From Clostridia bacterium (GTDB lineage: Bacteria > Bacillota > DSM-521 > Neomoorellales > SLTJ01): 32,345 nt of DNA. The stretch covers positions 1-32,345 of the forward strand of contig SLTJ01000009.1 of the NCBI GenBank assembly GCA_004347685.1, read 5' to 3'. The position numbers and the translations under genes are program-made. Below are positions 1 to 9,662 of this stretch, in pieces. A model generated the notes under the pieces. The model was not told where the DNA came from and searched no databases. It saw only the letters and a program-made list of their open reading frames with translations. The stretch's first letter is position 1; every line of letters starts with the position of its first letter.

Positions 1-193
1 TTCGCTCTGCTGCGCGATAACCGAGCCTATTCTGAGCCAAAGAAAGAGGTGATGGTCTAAAACAGGGCTACAACCGCCAGTAATTCCTGTTCCTGAAAGA
101 CGATTGGCTTCCAGGGAGTGGTACTATACTCTTTTTTCGAGAAGAGCGTCCCTTTACCTAAAAAATTCCTCTTGACACCTTCACCCCATTCTA
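1..193. other. Left edge, no supported gene
   Basis: I see no gene here. A short plus-strand reading frame is open from the window edge to a TAA at about position 60, ending in residues SEPKKEVMV. It could be the last 19 codons of a gene lying to the left, but it is too short to identify. The rest is AT-rich spacer with no convincing promoter. Confidence 0.3.
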
Positions 194-358
194 CTTTACC
201 GATCCCGCTATAGAACAGCGGGGCCGGGGGGCCAACGCAATACCAGAATAGGACTACGTCCCGGTCAGGCGGCAGTGTGGCGCTGCCCCAGCAGGTGCAT
301 GGATGCCCGCCAGCCCGCCAGGTGCTCCTGGGCGTTGGGGGTGTGCCGCCGCAGGCCG
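194..358. repeat. Repeat A, copy 1 (glycosyltransferase 3' end plus trailer)
   Basis: This block recurs at 31390-31553 with only a few substitutions and one 2-base indel, and its coding part recurs again at 32047-32171. It covers the last codons of the family 2 glycosyltransferase and about 70 bases past the stop. The trailer includes a small inverted repeat, CCCGCT-7 bases-AGCGGG, with no T-run, so it is not a clear terminator. All copies are in the same orientation and bracket almost the whole window. Confidence 0.85.
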
Positions 359-765
359 TGCCAGATGATACCCCAAAGGATCACCCGGGACAGCACCAGG
401 ATGCCTAGAACGACGGCAGTAAGCGCCTGCCTGGGCCGGGAGTAATGCTTGCGGGCTAAGTACTGCAGGTTGGCGGTAAACAGGCGGATTTTCCACCCCG
501 CATTCTTTACCTCTCCGCCGCCCCCCAGCAAGTGCACCGCTTTCACTTCGGGCAGGAAGTAAACGCCGTAACCCCCCGCGCGCACCCGGTAGAGCAGTTC
601 CACCTCGTCCACGTACATGAAGATGTTTTTATCAAAGCCGCCGATTTGCTCGAACACCTCCCGCGGCATCACACAGGGTACTTTAGCCATACTGCAGATC
701 AGGCGAAACCAAGTGTTTAAGGATATGCGCCAGCACTGGGTTTTGCTGATCCCATGTGGCCAAGG
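265..765 (-). pseudogene. Glycosyltransferase family 2, C-terminal remnant
   Basis: The readable part shows the C-terminal half of a rhamnosyltransferase-like family 2 glycosyltransferase: REVFEQIGGFDKNIFMYVDE, then LLYRVRAGGY and a late His. The pattern is the acceptor-side ED/E region that follows the catalytic domain in WbbL-type enzymes. It is followed by a hydrophobic segment (LTAVVLGILVLSRVILWGII). The N-terminal nucleotide-sugar binding half with its DxD motif is missing. The homologous frame stays open upstream of the ATG at 690, to about 765, overlapping the 3' end of the ligase gene, so the junction lies inside that overlap. The first ATG is therefore not a native start. Two more copies of its 3' end lie near the right edge. 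Confidence 0.75.
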
Positions 766-2288
766 GCTGTCTCCTTGTCATGGTCATCCTGTCGTCTCTG
801 AAAGTGACTATAACAAGCCAGTCCAACCATGAGTATGTAGTTAAGAGTAGGATTAATTGTAGAATCCTCCGTCAAGGCTAGAATGAGATAAGCCAGGAAA
901 ATACCTAGGACGGGTAGTAGTCTGCCAGAGTACGAATACACCTTCCGCTGTATGATAAATACCTTACACGCAGCAGTCAAAACCAGATACGCAAGAAGAA
1001 CGGCGGGAACTAAACCACTTGCCCCAGCCAGAAATATGAATCCATTGTGCGAGGCCCCGCTTCCAACTGCACCGCTAATTTGATATTTGAAACCCTCGCT
1101 TCCATAACCAAGGAAAGGCTTGGCCTCTATCAGCGCGATTCCTTTCTTATATGTCTCCACCCTCACGAGTACCGACGTGTCTTCATAAAAGGTGGGTAAG
1201 GTTGAGGCACGGGCCGCGGCCATCTCTAACACGTTTGGCATCCACTTTGCCGCTGTCAGATATGCCAAAGCGACGGCACCAACAAGTACGCTCATGGCTA
1301 TCAGCGTTTTGGAGAGCCTACCGGCCTTTCCCAACATAACAAGGGTAAGTGCCCCTGACACAACGATAGCCGTACGCGTGCCTGTACCTAATATCGCTGC
1401 TATGATCAAAAGCAGACATACTATCACGATGCTAAACATAATTTTGCTTTTCTTGTTACCGGAGATAATATATGCCAAGACAAACATGAACGCAAAAACA
1501 AGGTTTTGGGCCAGAGCATTGGGGTGACCAATATTGCCGGTAGCTCTATAAACGCCGCCAGTGGAAATTACTTTCATACTGGAATCAGCCAAGAACATAC
1601 GGCCTAAGGTTTGGTTAATATTTTCTACCAGGTCAAATCCGCCCAAATAAAATCCTAGCTGTTGTACCAGTGAAATAATGGCAACGACAGCCATCCCCGC
1701 AACAAAGCCGATCGTAACAGAATTTAATAGTAGGTGTTGGGGCTTATAGAAGGCTAGGCTAGTCCTCACATAAAAATATACTATGACCGCCTCTAACCAC
1801 CTGAGTACGTAAGAGATACTTCGTGGTGCATCAATAAACGAGGAAGTGTTTAGGAGAGAAAGGGCAAGGAATGCAGCAAATCCCAAGACCAAGTAGTCAT
1901 TAATCACCGACAATGGGCGCGGAATAATACTCTTTGTTCGAAGCAAAGAAGGGAGCATACAGACTACAAATAGATCGCTCATCCTAATAGAATAACTCTG
2001 GATGGGAAAGAAAAGGTCGGCGGCGACAAAATAGAAGAATAGCCCTACAAACAGCCCGTTATTAGCAGATCTACATCTTTCCAAAGCCCAGCAAACCAAA
2101 AGGGCCAATGTGGCAATGAATAGGTACATACTTATGCCCGCCGACAAAGACCCTAGTGCTACAGCCAGGAGGACCACAGCGGGAATACGCGTAGCGGAAC
2201 GGTGCAGCAGCCCAGGTTCTAAATGGTTAGTTCGAGGATTCAAAATACCTGTCCCCCACAAGAAAGGCTTATTCAAATTCGTGTCCAC
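717..2288 (-). CDS. O-antigen ligase / polymerase family membrane protein
   Basis: This 523-residue protein has about 10-12 hydrophobic segments and the features of the O-antigen ligase (Wzy_C/WaaL) family. There is a GTGTRTA motif at about residue 300, equivalent to the STRS region. A large outer loop contains RVETYKKGIALIEAKPFLGY, and a following ASHNGF stretch carries the conserved His-Asn. Such enzymes polymerise lipid-linked repeats or transfer glycan to an acceptor at the outer membrane-leaflet face. The start is a GTG overlapping the upstream glycosyltransferase by 16 bases, with no obvious ribosome binding site, which suggests translational coupling. The last ~25 residues (from about QRRQDD) are hydrophilic and may be fused from the adjacent glycosyltransferase remnant. 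Whether it is a ligase or a polymerase cannot be decided from sequence. Confidence 0.85.
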   Translation of the reverse strand: MDTNLNKPFLWGTGILNPRTNHLEPGLLHRSATRIPAVVLLAVALGSLSAGISMYLFIATLALLVCWALERCRSANNGLFVGLFFYFVAADLFFPIQSYSIRMSDLFVVCMLPSLLRTKSIIPRPLSVINDYLVLGFAAFLALSLLNTSSFIDAPRSISYVLRWLEAVIVYFYVRTSLAFYKPQHLLLNSVTIGFVAGMAVVAIISLVQQLGFYLGGFDLVENINQTLGRMFLADSSMKVISTGGVYRATGNIGHPNALAQNLVFAFMFVLAYIISGNKKSKIMFSIVIVCLLLIIAAILGTGTRTAIVVSGALTLVMLGKAGRLSKTLIAMSVLVGAVALAYLTAAKWMPNVLEMAAARASTLPTFYEDTSVLVRVETYKKGIALIEAKPFLGYGSEGFKYQISGAVGSGASHNGFIFLAGASGLVPAVLLAYLVLTAACKVFIIQRKVYSYSGRLLPVLGIFLAYLILALTEDSTINPTLNYILMVGLACYSHFQRRQDDHDKETALGHMGSAKPSAGAYP

Positions 2289-3487
2289 CGATCATGTCGG
2301 ACTACCGAATTATAAAGGTCTAAGTACTGCTCAAGGATCTTTCCGGGCTCAAAATCACGGGCCTTTGCTAAGCAAGTCGGTTTCATCTGTTCTGTCAGGC
2401 GGGGATTTTCGAGAAAAAGCTCAATTACCCTGGATAAATATTCCGGTCGGTCAGGGTCAAAGATAAAGCCCGTCTTTCCCTCCTCAACAATCTCTGGTAT
2501 GCCACCCCTACGGGCCGCTATAACAGGGACTCCATACGCGTAGGCCTCAAATACAGTTCTACCTAAAGGCTCATGCCACAGCGAAGGAACTACCAAAACG
2601 TCTACTTGCCGCAGCAAGTCTTCCGGCTTCACGAAGCCCAGGTACCTTATGCTAGAGGATGAAAACCGACTCCGGAGGTGATTTTCATACTCAATATTCC
2701 CTGTACCACCCAGCCATACCTCCACATGCCCATCTTTGAACTCATTCACCGCACTGAGGAGCAATTCCACACCCTTGGCAGGATGGAGCCGTCCAAGATA
2801 ACCGAGCCTTAGCGGTCGGGCGCCTTTAACCAAGGCCCGCTCCCCAGCCGTTTTCGGCGCCTCGTAAGCGTTGACGATGACCCGGCGCACCAAGGCATTG
2901 GGAAAATACCCCGCCTCAAGGTGCCGGCCTAAAAGAAAACTACTGATCCCCACAACTGCCTCAACCTGGCTAGAAAGGTAGCGCCTGGGCATGGCATAGA
3001 CCCTGCATGCAGCACATCTTCTTTCACAGTTATTTCCATGATTGAACATACTTGAGCGCGGGCAAAGCAGGTAGTAGTCTCGGATGGTGTGAACAAGCGG
3101 CAAGTGGTAGCGCCTTACGAGTGGCCAGACCGCGACCGAGAATCCCGCCAGGTTGTTCGTATGAACGACATCAGGCCTTTCGTCTTCAAGAATATTTATA
3201 AGGGGATGCGCCATAAAAAGGTTAAAAGTGTCTATAGCGTGCCAAAGGGGTTTGAGCCCGCCCGGATTCGCTCTCCCTTGAAACGGCCAGTAGACATTGC
3301 GCAACCCAAGGTAATATACCTTGACTCCGTTGACCCAATCCATATGTATTCCTGGTTCTGGCCGGGTACTTACCACTACTGAATCGTTCCCGGCACCCGC
3401 CAGGGCCTCTGCCAAAAACTGCACCGAGCGCTCAGCGCCGCCCAGGATACTAGGATAATAGAGGGTGTTAATCAGAAGTACCTTCAC
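2273..3487 (-). CDS. Glycosyltransferase family 4
   Basis: This is a GT-B fold sugar transferase of family 4. The N-terminal domain starts VKVLLINTLYYPSILGGAER, the glycine-rich acceptor loop of the family. The C-terminal domain has LGYLGRLHPAKGVELLLSA and then PSLWHEPLGRTVFEAYAYG, which holds the EX7E donor-binding signature. I prefer the GTG at 3487 to the upstream ATG at 3532. The sequence from the GTG matches the family N-terminus, and GAGGTG lies 11 bases before it, while the ATG has no ribosome binding site. A cysteine cluster (residues about 150-165, CERRCAACR) lies in the N-terminal domain, as seen in some family members. The sugar donor is unknown. Confidence 0.88.
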   Translation of the reverse strand: MKVLLINTLYYPSILGGAERSVQFLAEALAGAGNDSVVVSTRPEPGIHMDWVNGVKVYYLGLRNVYWPFQGRANPGGLKPLWHAIDTFNLFMAHPLINILEDERPDVVHTNNLAGFSVAVWPLVRRYHLPLVHTIRDYYLLCPRSSMFNHGNNCERRCAACRVYAMPRRYLSSQVEAVVGISSFLLGRHLEAGYFPNALVRRVIVNAYEAPKTAGERALVKGARPLRLGYLGRLHPAKGVELLLSAVNEFKDGHVEVWLGGTGNIEYENHLRSRFSSSSIRYLGFVKPEDLLRQVDVLVVPSLWHEPLGRTVFEAYAYGVPVIAARRGGIPEIVEEGKTGFIFDPDRPEYLSRVIELFLENPRLTEQMKPTCLAKARDFEPGKILEQYLDLYNSVVRHDRWTRI

Positions 3488-3561
3488 GCTGTACCGAACA
3501 CCTCGCCGTCGAGCCCCGAAGGCTAGGGCCATTTATCATGCTATTGAACAAGAGGGCGTGG

Positions 3562-4620
3562 TTATACAATAGCCTCTACCTTGCCAAGCCGTCCGCGCCA
3601 TCCGGCTGCGGTTGCCCTCAGAACAACGGTGGCCGAAACGCAGGAAAGGTGCTTCCCTCGGAACCGGAGCGTAAGGACTTGGACATAGAGCAATAGGAGG
3701 TAGATGAACGCGTTGATTATGTATATATGGCTCCTCCTCCATCCCCATATATTCACCTCAAGAAAGACACGGTTGCGCACCGAGTAAAATAACCGGGCCA
3801 GGTTGCCTTCTTCGCCGTCCAAAAGGAGCCTCTTGGCACGCCAGCGGCTATCAGTGGGATGAGAAATGTGCCAAGACTTTTCCAGATCTTCTATATGACT
3901 TCCGGCAACAAGATAGATTGGATAGCCTAGCTTCACAAACCGTGCGGTGAATTCGTGGTCATCCCCGTACAGGTAGAAATCACTCTCTGGGAGGCCAACT
4001 TTAGATAAGATCTCCGTACTGAAAAACAGCCCGCCGAAAGGCGCATAAGGTACCTCAAGAGGGACATCCGCAACAAGCTGCCGGGCCGCTACATTACCAC
4101 CGTTTTTGAAAGCCCGACCCCATATCTTCCGCGGCAGGTCCAGCACAGAGAAACCCAAGAAACTATACTTCCTGCAAAATGCCTTTTCCACCGGAACCGC
4201 CCTGGCACGAAGGAGGTATTCCTCCCGGTCGTCGCGCAGAGACAGTAAGGTAGCCTGGGGTTCTACCATGTCGAGTGCTCTAATTAATTTTTCTAGGGCG
4301 TCGGGGGCCGGGAGATTATCATCGTCCAGACACCACACATATTTACATCCAAAGGCCGCGGCGGCTCTAATAGCCTCCCTATAACCAATAGCGGAGCCCA
4401 TATTCTCATTAAGAGTGACGATGTGCATCTTATGCTCCCTGTCAGCCAGGCCCACAAGAAGGCTTTTCGTCTCCTGGCTGGCCCCATTGTCGCAAACCAC
4501 AACCCGCAATATCTGGTCACCAGCCGTTTGCGAGAAGACTCCCTGGAGGACCTGAACAAGAAGACCGGATCTATTACCGTACGTCACAATGGCAACTGCT
4601 ACACTGATACCCGTATCCAT
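3562..4620 (-). CDS. Glycosyltransferase family 2
   Basis: This GT-A fold transferase of 352 residues opens with VAVAIVTYGNRSGLL. It has a nucleotide-binding VVVCDNGA strand, a metal-binding triple Asp in WCLDDDNLPAPDALE, and a C-terminal acceptor motif GDDHEFTARFVKLGYPI. A hydrophobic stretch near residue 310 (IINAFIYLLLLYVQVL) suggests a membrane anchor. The layout resembles GlfT-type galactofuranosyltransferases. Because a UDP-galactopyranose mutase gene lies two genes upstream, transfer of galactofuranose is a reasonable inference but is not proven. The start is an ATG preceded by GGATAGGGA. Confidence 0.87.
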   Translation of the reverse strand: MDTGISVAVAIVTYGNRSGLLVQVLQGVFSQTAGDQILRVVVCDNGASQETKSLLVGLADREHKMHIVTLNENMGSAIGYREAIRAAAAFGCKYVWCLDDDNLPAPDALEKLIRALDMVEPQATLLSLRDDREEYLLRARAVPVEKAFCRKYSFLGFSVLDLPRKIWGRAFKNGGNVAARQLVADVPLEVPYAPFGGLFFSTEILSKVGLPESDFYLYGDDHEFTARFVKLGYPIYLVAGSHIEDLEKSWHISHPTDSRWRAKRLLLDGEEGNLARLFYSVRNRVFLEVNIWGWRRSHIYIINAFIYLLLLYVQVLTLRFRGKHLSCVSATVVLRATAAGWRGRLGKVEAIV

Positions 4621-4676
4621 TCCCTATCCACTCCAAAGCGAGTGCAAGACACTGGCCTCAGATTGCACCTGATTCC

Positions 4677-5885
4677 TTACTGGGCCACCGCCTGTGCAGG
4701 ATTCGATAGCCCCATAATTTCCGCCATTCTTCCTACCGACCGTTCCCATGTATATAATTTTGCGTCCTTCGCAGCCTGAACCGAAAGGCTTTGCCTTAAC
4801 CCTTCGTTTTTATAAAGAGTAACGATTGCTTCTGCCATGGCTTTGGGCTCTTTCGGCGGTACTACATAGGCGTTGTGGAGATGGCGTGCGTAATCCTCCG
4901 TACCGAACGGGGTTGTAACCACCGCAGTTCCAGAGGCCATCGCTTCAAGAGGAAACAAAGGAAAGCTTTCATACCAAGACGAGGCCAATAGGACATGAGC
5001 AGAAGAGTAGGCCCGCCTCAATAAGCTTCCGGTGATAAACCCCAGGGGTACGTATGAGGCAATTTCGTTATCAGGAGGCAAGAGGGCATCGCCAAACACT
5101 CGCCATTCTAGGTTAGGTATTACTTCCCGTGCCAACCGGATGGCTTCCGCAGCGTCTTCAAAACCTTTCCATTTTGCATTTCTACCCCCGTAACTGACCA
5201 CAATAAACCGCTCATCTGTTGCGGGAGGATTTCCGTCTGGATAGAAATCCTCATGCCTTATCGCATTTGGACAGATTCTCGCCTCAATACCGAACTCCTC
5301 GTAGAGACGATCTGCCAACCAAGAAGAATTGGCGATTATTTGCAAGGGTAACCGGTAACTAAGCCAGGCATCAATAAATGCAAGATCTGGCTCATCGTAG
5401 TCAACCGAAAAATAAGGCTCGAAGTGTTGGGCAAAGTAAAACTTCTTGCCACTACCAAACATGTACGCCACTATAGCAGTCGAGTAGTGGGTTGCGAGGG
5501 TAATATCGGCCGGTGGTAAGTTATCGTACAAATTATCAATCTGCATGGCACGCTGGAAGCTATAGGGTAGGCCCTTTCTGAACCGGTGAAGGAAAAGCCG
5601 CATAAATGATTTTCCCACTTCTCTTTTGGATGTATTTTTATGAAGAAATTCTTGAAGAACCGAAATGGTTTTGGCAAAATCGTTCCAAAAGCTATTTCTG
5701 AGATGCATTATCTCAAACTTGGGCTTAAACCACTCAGGTTCGCTACTGGAAGTAATTGGAATAACCCTAACTTCATGACCCATCTCAGCAAGGCCATTAG
5801 CGTACTCGAAAACACACAAGAGCCCGCCAGAAAACTTGTTGCGTGGTATTCCGGAAACGATGATGTTTATCCGGGACATCTTCAA
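4677..5885 (-). CDS. Glycosyltransferase family 4 (WsaF-like)
   Basis: The N-terminus RINIIVSGIPRNKFSGG followed by LCVFEYANGLAEMGHEVRVI is typical of GT4-type rhamnosyl- or related transferases. The C-terminal half has VVSYGGRNAKWKGFEDAAEA and SSWYESFPLFPLEAMASGTA, the donor-binding EX7E region. The start is probably the TTG at 5885: it overlaps the stop of the upstream mutase gene by 4 bases, and GGAGG lies 7 bases before it. An ATG two codons later is the alternative. The close packing with glf supports one operon. Acceptor and donor are not known. Confidence 0.87.
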   Translation of the reverse strand: MKMSRINIIVSGIPRNKFSGGLLCVFEYANGLAEMGHEVRVIPITSSSEPEWFKPKFEIMHLRNSFWNDFAKTISVLQEFLHKNTSKREVGKSFMRLFLHRFRKGLPYSFQRAMQIDNLYDNLPPADITLATHYSTAIVAYMFGSGKKFYFAQHFEPYFSVDYDEPDLAFIDAWLSYRLPLQIIANSSWLADRLYEEFGIEARICPNAIRHEDFYPDGNPPATDERFIVVSYGGRNAKWKGFEDAAEAIRLAREVIPNLEWRVFGDALLPPDNEIASYVPLGFITGSLLRRAYSSAHVLLASSWYESFPLFPLEAMASGTAVVTTPFGTEDYARHLHNAYVVPPKEPKAMAEAIVTLYKNEGLRQSLSVQAAKDAKLYTWERSVGRMAEIMGLSNPAQAVAQ

Positions 5886-7000
5886 CCTGCTACCTCCTCA
5901 AAGAGCTGCAGCGCCTGGGCCACTGCCTGATCCATGTTGTAATATTTATAGTCGGCGAGCCGCCCCGCGAAAAGCACGGTATTCCCCAGCTTTCTAGCTT
6001 CCTTAAGATACGACAGATAGCGGTCGTAATTCTCCTGCCGTGGAACAGGATAATACGGCTCATTTCTGTCCGGTACGTATTCCTCCGGATATTCATAGGC
6101 AAGAGCGGTCCAGGGCACCCTCTGCCCAGCCAGGTGTTTGTATTCAGTAATTCTGGTGAAATCGTACTCGTTGGGGTAGTTTACCGTGCCCACCTCCTGG
6201 TACCACTCTTCATTAAAGGACACGAAGTCAAACCACAGGCTGCGATAGGGTAACGGCCCGTAGGCATAGTCGAAAAAAGCATCTAGCGAGCCGGTATAAA
6301 TCATGCGGTCAAACTTCACATCCTCAACGATCTCCTTATAGTCAGCGTTCAGGAGTACGTGTATGTTTGGGTGCTTGAGCATTCGCCGGAACATCGTCGT
6401 ATAACCTTCCATCGGTATGCCCTGATAGGCATCCTGAAAGTAACGGTCATCACGACCAACGCGTACCGGCACCCGGCCGGTAACCAGCGGGTCCAATTCC
6501 TCGGGCTTCAGACCCCATTGTTTTAAGGTATAGCCGTAAAAAACCCTTTGGTAAATGTATTCTGCCAGCACCTGTAGATCCATATCACCAGCCTCTTTCA
6601 GCTCAAGGATAGGTACGCTCGCGGAAAAGCCATAATTGGAGATTAGCGTGTCCTCAAGTTTCCCGGCGTACCTGGCCGGGAAAAGGGCATAAAGGGAGTT
6701 TAAGTTAAAAGGCACGGGTACCTTTTTGCCGTCAACCACCGCCAGCACCCGGTGCTGGTAAGGGCGCCAGCGAGTGAATTGGGATAGGTAATCCCATACC
6801 GCTCTGTTGCTAGTGTGAAAGACATGAGGGCCATAGCGGTGCACCAGGACACCCGCAGCATCATATTCATCGTACGCATTGCCGCCTATATGGTCCCGGC
6901 GCTCCACGACAAGTACCTTTTGACCCAATTGCGAGGCAATGCGCTCCGCAAGCGTACAACCCGTTATACCTGCCCCTACGATAAGCCAGTTTACATGCAC
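5882..7000 (-). CDS. glf: UDP-galactopyranose mutase
   Basis: This flavoenzyme converts UDP-galactopyranose to UDP-galactofuranose. The 372-residue length is normal. The N-terminal FAD-binding fold is clear (NWLIVGAGITGCTLAERIA), followed by the family signatures HIGGNAYDE and HRYGPHVFHT. Arginine and tyrosine residues of the substrate pocket occur in GRVPVRVGRDDRYF and in YKYYNMDQAVAQAL at the C-terminus. The start is a GTG at 7000. It indicates that the glycan made here contains galactofuranose, as found in several clostridial and actinobacterial surface polymers. The downstream glycosyltransferase gene overlaps by 4 bases. Confidence 0.95.
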   Translation of the reverse strand: MHVNWLIVGAGITGCTLAERIASQLGQKVLVVERRDHIGGNAYDEYDAAGVLVHRYGPHVFHTSNRAVWDYLSQFTRWRPYQHRVLAVVDGKKVPVPFNLNSLYALFPARYAGKLEDTLISNYGFSASVPILELKEAGDMDLQVLAEYIYQRVFYGYTLKQWGLKPEELDPLVTGRVPVRVGRDDRYFQDAYQGIPMEGYTTMFRRMLKHPNIHVLLNADYKEIVEDVKFDRMIYTGSLDAFFDYAYGPLPYRSLWFDFVSFNEEWYQEVGTVNYPNEYDFTRITEYKHLAGQRVPWTALAYEYPEEYVPDRNEPYYPVPRQENYDRYLSYLKEARKLGNTVLFAGRLADYKYYNMDQAVAQALQLFEEVAG

Positions 7001-7087
7001 AAATATCTCTACCTACTTTCCGAATAAACTCTGTGTGCCCCTCTTTTTACTGAAAAAAGATTTTTGCCCCCCTGCCTACCGGCCCTT

Positions 7088-8410
7088 TCATGGCTTACCC
7101 GACAAATGGCGGCCTATTAGCGGGTTTAGATTATCTAACGACAAAGTGGTTAACATTGCAGACGTAACAAATACCTCACTAGTTAAAACCGATAGAGCCA
7201 TCCCGGTAGCTTCTAACAAAGGCGCTAGTATAAGCGCCAGTACTATATTAATTAGCCCTGCGCTGAAAAGGATGGCTGTAAACTTTTTGTCCTTGCCAAA
7301 AGGTAACATTAGCTGGATACCTAAAATATTACTCACCCCTATGAGCAAGGGTAAAGCCGCCAGTACGCGGATTACCATTATCGAAGGCTCATATCCCGGT
7401 CCCAGAACTATTCTGACAATCATCGGGGCACCTGCAAATAGAGCAACAGATAAGATTAGGCCTATACCTCCCATGAAAAATAACATCCGTCTCCCCCACT
7501 GAAGGGCTAAGGCTTTTGATTCTGATGCCATTTTACTGAACCGTGGATATGCCGCTTGAGAAACCGGACTTAACATTCCGACTATCGCCTTCACGATCTT
7601 TTCGGCCGCGCTGTAATACCCAACAACGGTGTTGTTGGTCAATAGCCCTAGTATAAAGGCGTTTCCAACAGTATACAGGCTGACCGAAGCCTGGGATAAG
7701 AAGAGCGTCCATCCCCCAGCCATTTCCTCCCAAATGCCTCGCCAGGAGGGAAGCGCTGGCCGCAGCTTGAACATATGAAACGCCACCACTACCCCGGCTA
7801 CACCAGCAGCAACAGCGCCGAGGCTGGTAAGGCCAGCGTAAAGCAGGTAATCGTCTGGCTGGTGAATAATGGTGAAAATACCAATAACAACCAGGAGACG
7901 CATAACCAGGTTTATCACCGAGATGGCAACCATTTTCTCCATCCCCTGGTAGAGCCATACTGGAAATAGTGTATTGCCTAAAACAGACCCATATAGAACA
8001 AACAACAGTGCTGCCATGTCGTGGAGCTTCGGAACTAGGCTAACTAAAACCAAAAGTACAACCATACCAGCAATGCAGAACAGCATTTTAGCTGCCCAGA
8101 CGTTAAATACTGTACGACTAATCGCTACCTGATCGCCACGGTTAACAGAAATTTTCCGGGTGGCTGATAACGCAAAACCATAGTCTACGAAAAGGGTAAA
8201 GTACGCCGTGAGACTTTGCCCAAAGGCTACCGTTCCATAGCCTGCCGGTCCTAAAACGCGAACCAAATACGGCACCGTAATAAGAGGCACTACATAATTA
8301 GCAATTTGAATGACGTATAAGGAGCCAGCATTCTTCGCCACTGAACTACGCAGTGCCGCTTTAAGTATTAGGTTCATATCTTGTCGTAACGTATGGATTG
8401 CCAAATTCAT
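7088..8410 (-). CDS. Oligosaccharide flippase (Wzx type)
   Basis: This 440-residue polytopic membrane protein belongs to the polysaccharide biosynthesis (MOP) flippase superfamily. The N-terminus has NAGSLYVIQIANYVVPLITV and PYLVRVLGPAGYGTVAFGQS, the hallmark of the family, and about 12 hydrophobic segments follow. It would move lipid-linked repeat units across the membrane before polymerisation by the O-antigen ligase-like protein encoded 5 kb downstream. The start ATG has only a weak ribosome binding site (TAGGGTAG). A second ATG 11 codons in is possible. The family does not reveal the transported sugar. Confidence 0.9.
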   Translation of the reverse strand: MNLAIHTLRQDMNLILKAALRSSVAKNAGSLYVIQIANYVVPLITVPYLVRVLGPAGYGTVAFGQSLTAYFTLFVDYGFALSATRKISVNRGDQVAISRTVFNVWAAKMLFCIAGMVVLLVLVSLVPKLHDMAALLFVLYGSVLGNTLFPVWLYQGMEKMVAISVINLVMRLLVVIGIFTIIHQPDDYLLYAGLTSLGAVAAGVAGVVVAFHMFKLRPALPSWRGIWEEMAGGWTLFLSQASVSLYTVGNAFILGLLTNNTVVGYYSAAEKIVKAIVGMLSPVSQAAYPRFSKMASESKALALQWGRRMLFFMGGIGLILSVALFAGAPMIVRIVLGPGYEPSIMVIRVLAALPLLIGVSNILGIQLMLPFGKDKKFTAILFSAGLINIVLALILAPLLEATGMALSVLTSEVFVTSAMLTTLSLDNLNPLIGRHLSGKP

Positions 8411-8502
8411 GCTTGTTCTACCCTATTCTACTTTACTTTGTACTGGTTATCTCTATGTATGCTTTACCAAATCCTGCCAGGTTCTACCTCCACTTCGTCG
8501 GT

Positions 8503-9495
8503 TTACTGCTTGGCTGCATTTTCGCTCCACCCGTTTAACCACTGCACTTCCTTGGCCACGCCGTCCTTTAAAGGGACACGGGGCTGGTATTCCAAAACCG
8601 ATCGGGCCTTATCTAGACAAGCCCAGGTGTGCCTTACGTCGCCCTTTTGAGTTTCCGCCTGTCGTATACGCACACCGTCGCTGAGGATTTCCTTTAATGC
8701 CTCCAACACTTGGGTTAGCGTTACGCGCGACCCCCCGCCGATGTTAAATACTTCACCGGGCGGGGCGTTAAGCGCCAGCAGGTTGGCCTCGATGATGTCG
8801 GAGACGTAGGTGAAGTCTCGGGTCTGCTGACCATCGCCGTAGGTCTCGATCTCTTTGCCCTCGAGGGCGGCCCGAATGAACTTGTAGAAGGCCATGTCCG
8901 GCCGCTGGCGAGGGCCGTAAACGGTGAAGTAGCGCAGGGAAACCGTTGGCACTTGAAAGTTCTTCCAATAAAGATAGCACAGGTGCTCGGCGGCCAGCTT
9001 GGTCACCCCATAAGGGGATACCGGGCGGCATACAGCGTCCTCCCGCATGGGCAACTGATCAGTATCGCCGTAAACCGAGGAACTGGAGGCGTAGATGAAT
9101 CTCTTGATGTTTTCTTTACCTTTGCAGACCTCGAGCAAAAGCTGCGTGGCTAGGACGTTGTTTCTAACATAGACCTCAAAAGATTTTCCCCAACTGGCCC
9201 GCACTCCGGCCTGGGCCGCCTGGTGAAATACATAGTCCACCTCTGATAGAAGTTGCTCCAGAGAGGGACGTAAATCGGTCGTATCTCCCAGGCCCTTATC
9301 TAAGTCCAGGATATTAGCCTCAAGCAAACGAAAACGTGGGTTATCCCTGAACCCAGCTATGTTTCTCTCCTTATAAGCGCGGGGATAGTAGTCCTCAAAG
9401 GAATCTAGTCCAACGACCTCCCATCCGTCTTCCAGGAGCCTTTCACACAGGTGGGAGCCGATAAACCCGGCCGCCCCGGTAACTAGTGCCTTCAT
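8503..9495 (-). CDS. NAD-dependent nucleotide-sugar epimerase (GalE / UDP-glucuronate 4-epimerase type)
   Basis: An extended short-chain dehydrogenase of 330 residues. The NAD-binding GAAGFIGSHL motif is at the N-terminus. The catalytic region has YASSSSVYGD and then YGVTKLAAEHL, giving the Tyr-x3-Lys pair. SLRYFTVYGPRQRPDMAFYK is typical of the UDP-glucuronate epimerase / UDP-glucose 4-epimerase group, and GDGQQTRDFTYVSDI follows. The ATG is preceded by GGAGGAAATAGTGAC, a good ribosome binding site. It could supply UDP-galactose to the mutase encoded downstream, or UDP-galacturonate from the UDP-glucuronate made by the dehydrogenase at 11960-13267. Sequence alone does not decide between the two. 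Confidence 0.88.
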   Translation of the reverse strand: MKALVTGAAGFIGSHLCERLLEDGWEVVGLDSFEDYYPRAYKERNIAGFRDNPRFRLLEANILDLDKGLGDTTDLRPSLEQLLSEVDYVFHQAAQAGVRASWGKSFEVYVRNNVLATQLLLEVCKGKENIKRFIYASSSSVYGDTDQLPMREDAVCRPVSPYGVTKLAAEHLCYLYWKNFQVPTVSLRYFTVYGPRQRPDMAFYKFIRAALEGKEIETYGDGQQTRDFTYVSDIIEANLLALNAPPGEVFNIGGGSRVTLTQVLEALKEILSDGVRIRQAETQKGDVRHTWACLDKARSVLEYQPRVPLKDGVAKEVQWLNGWSENAAKQ

Positions 9496-9662
9496 GTCAC
9501 TATTTCCTCCACCAACAGCTCCGCTATCTTAAAAGTGTACTGCTACTATTCTTTGGCCAATTCTATGTATTACATAACCAAATCTTTCCAGAGCCGACAG
9601 TCATAGTGTTTCTCACCAAAATGACAAAAGGAGGCGTCCCGCGAAGATTAACGTCATCAAAC

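Noticed and set aside
194-230. Intrinsic terminator after the glycosyltransferase remnant
   Set aside because: The CCCGCT/AGCGGG stem is not followed by a T-run on the minus strand.
3488-3532. Upstream ATG start (3532) for the family 4 glycosyltransferase
   Set aside because: No ribosome binding site, and the extra 15 residues do not match the family; the GTG at 3487 fits better.
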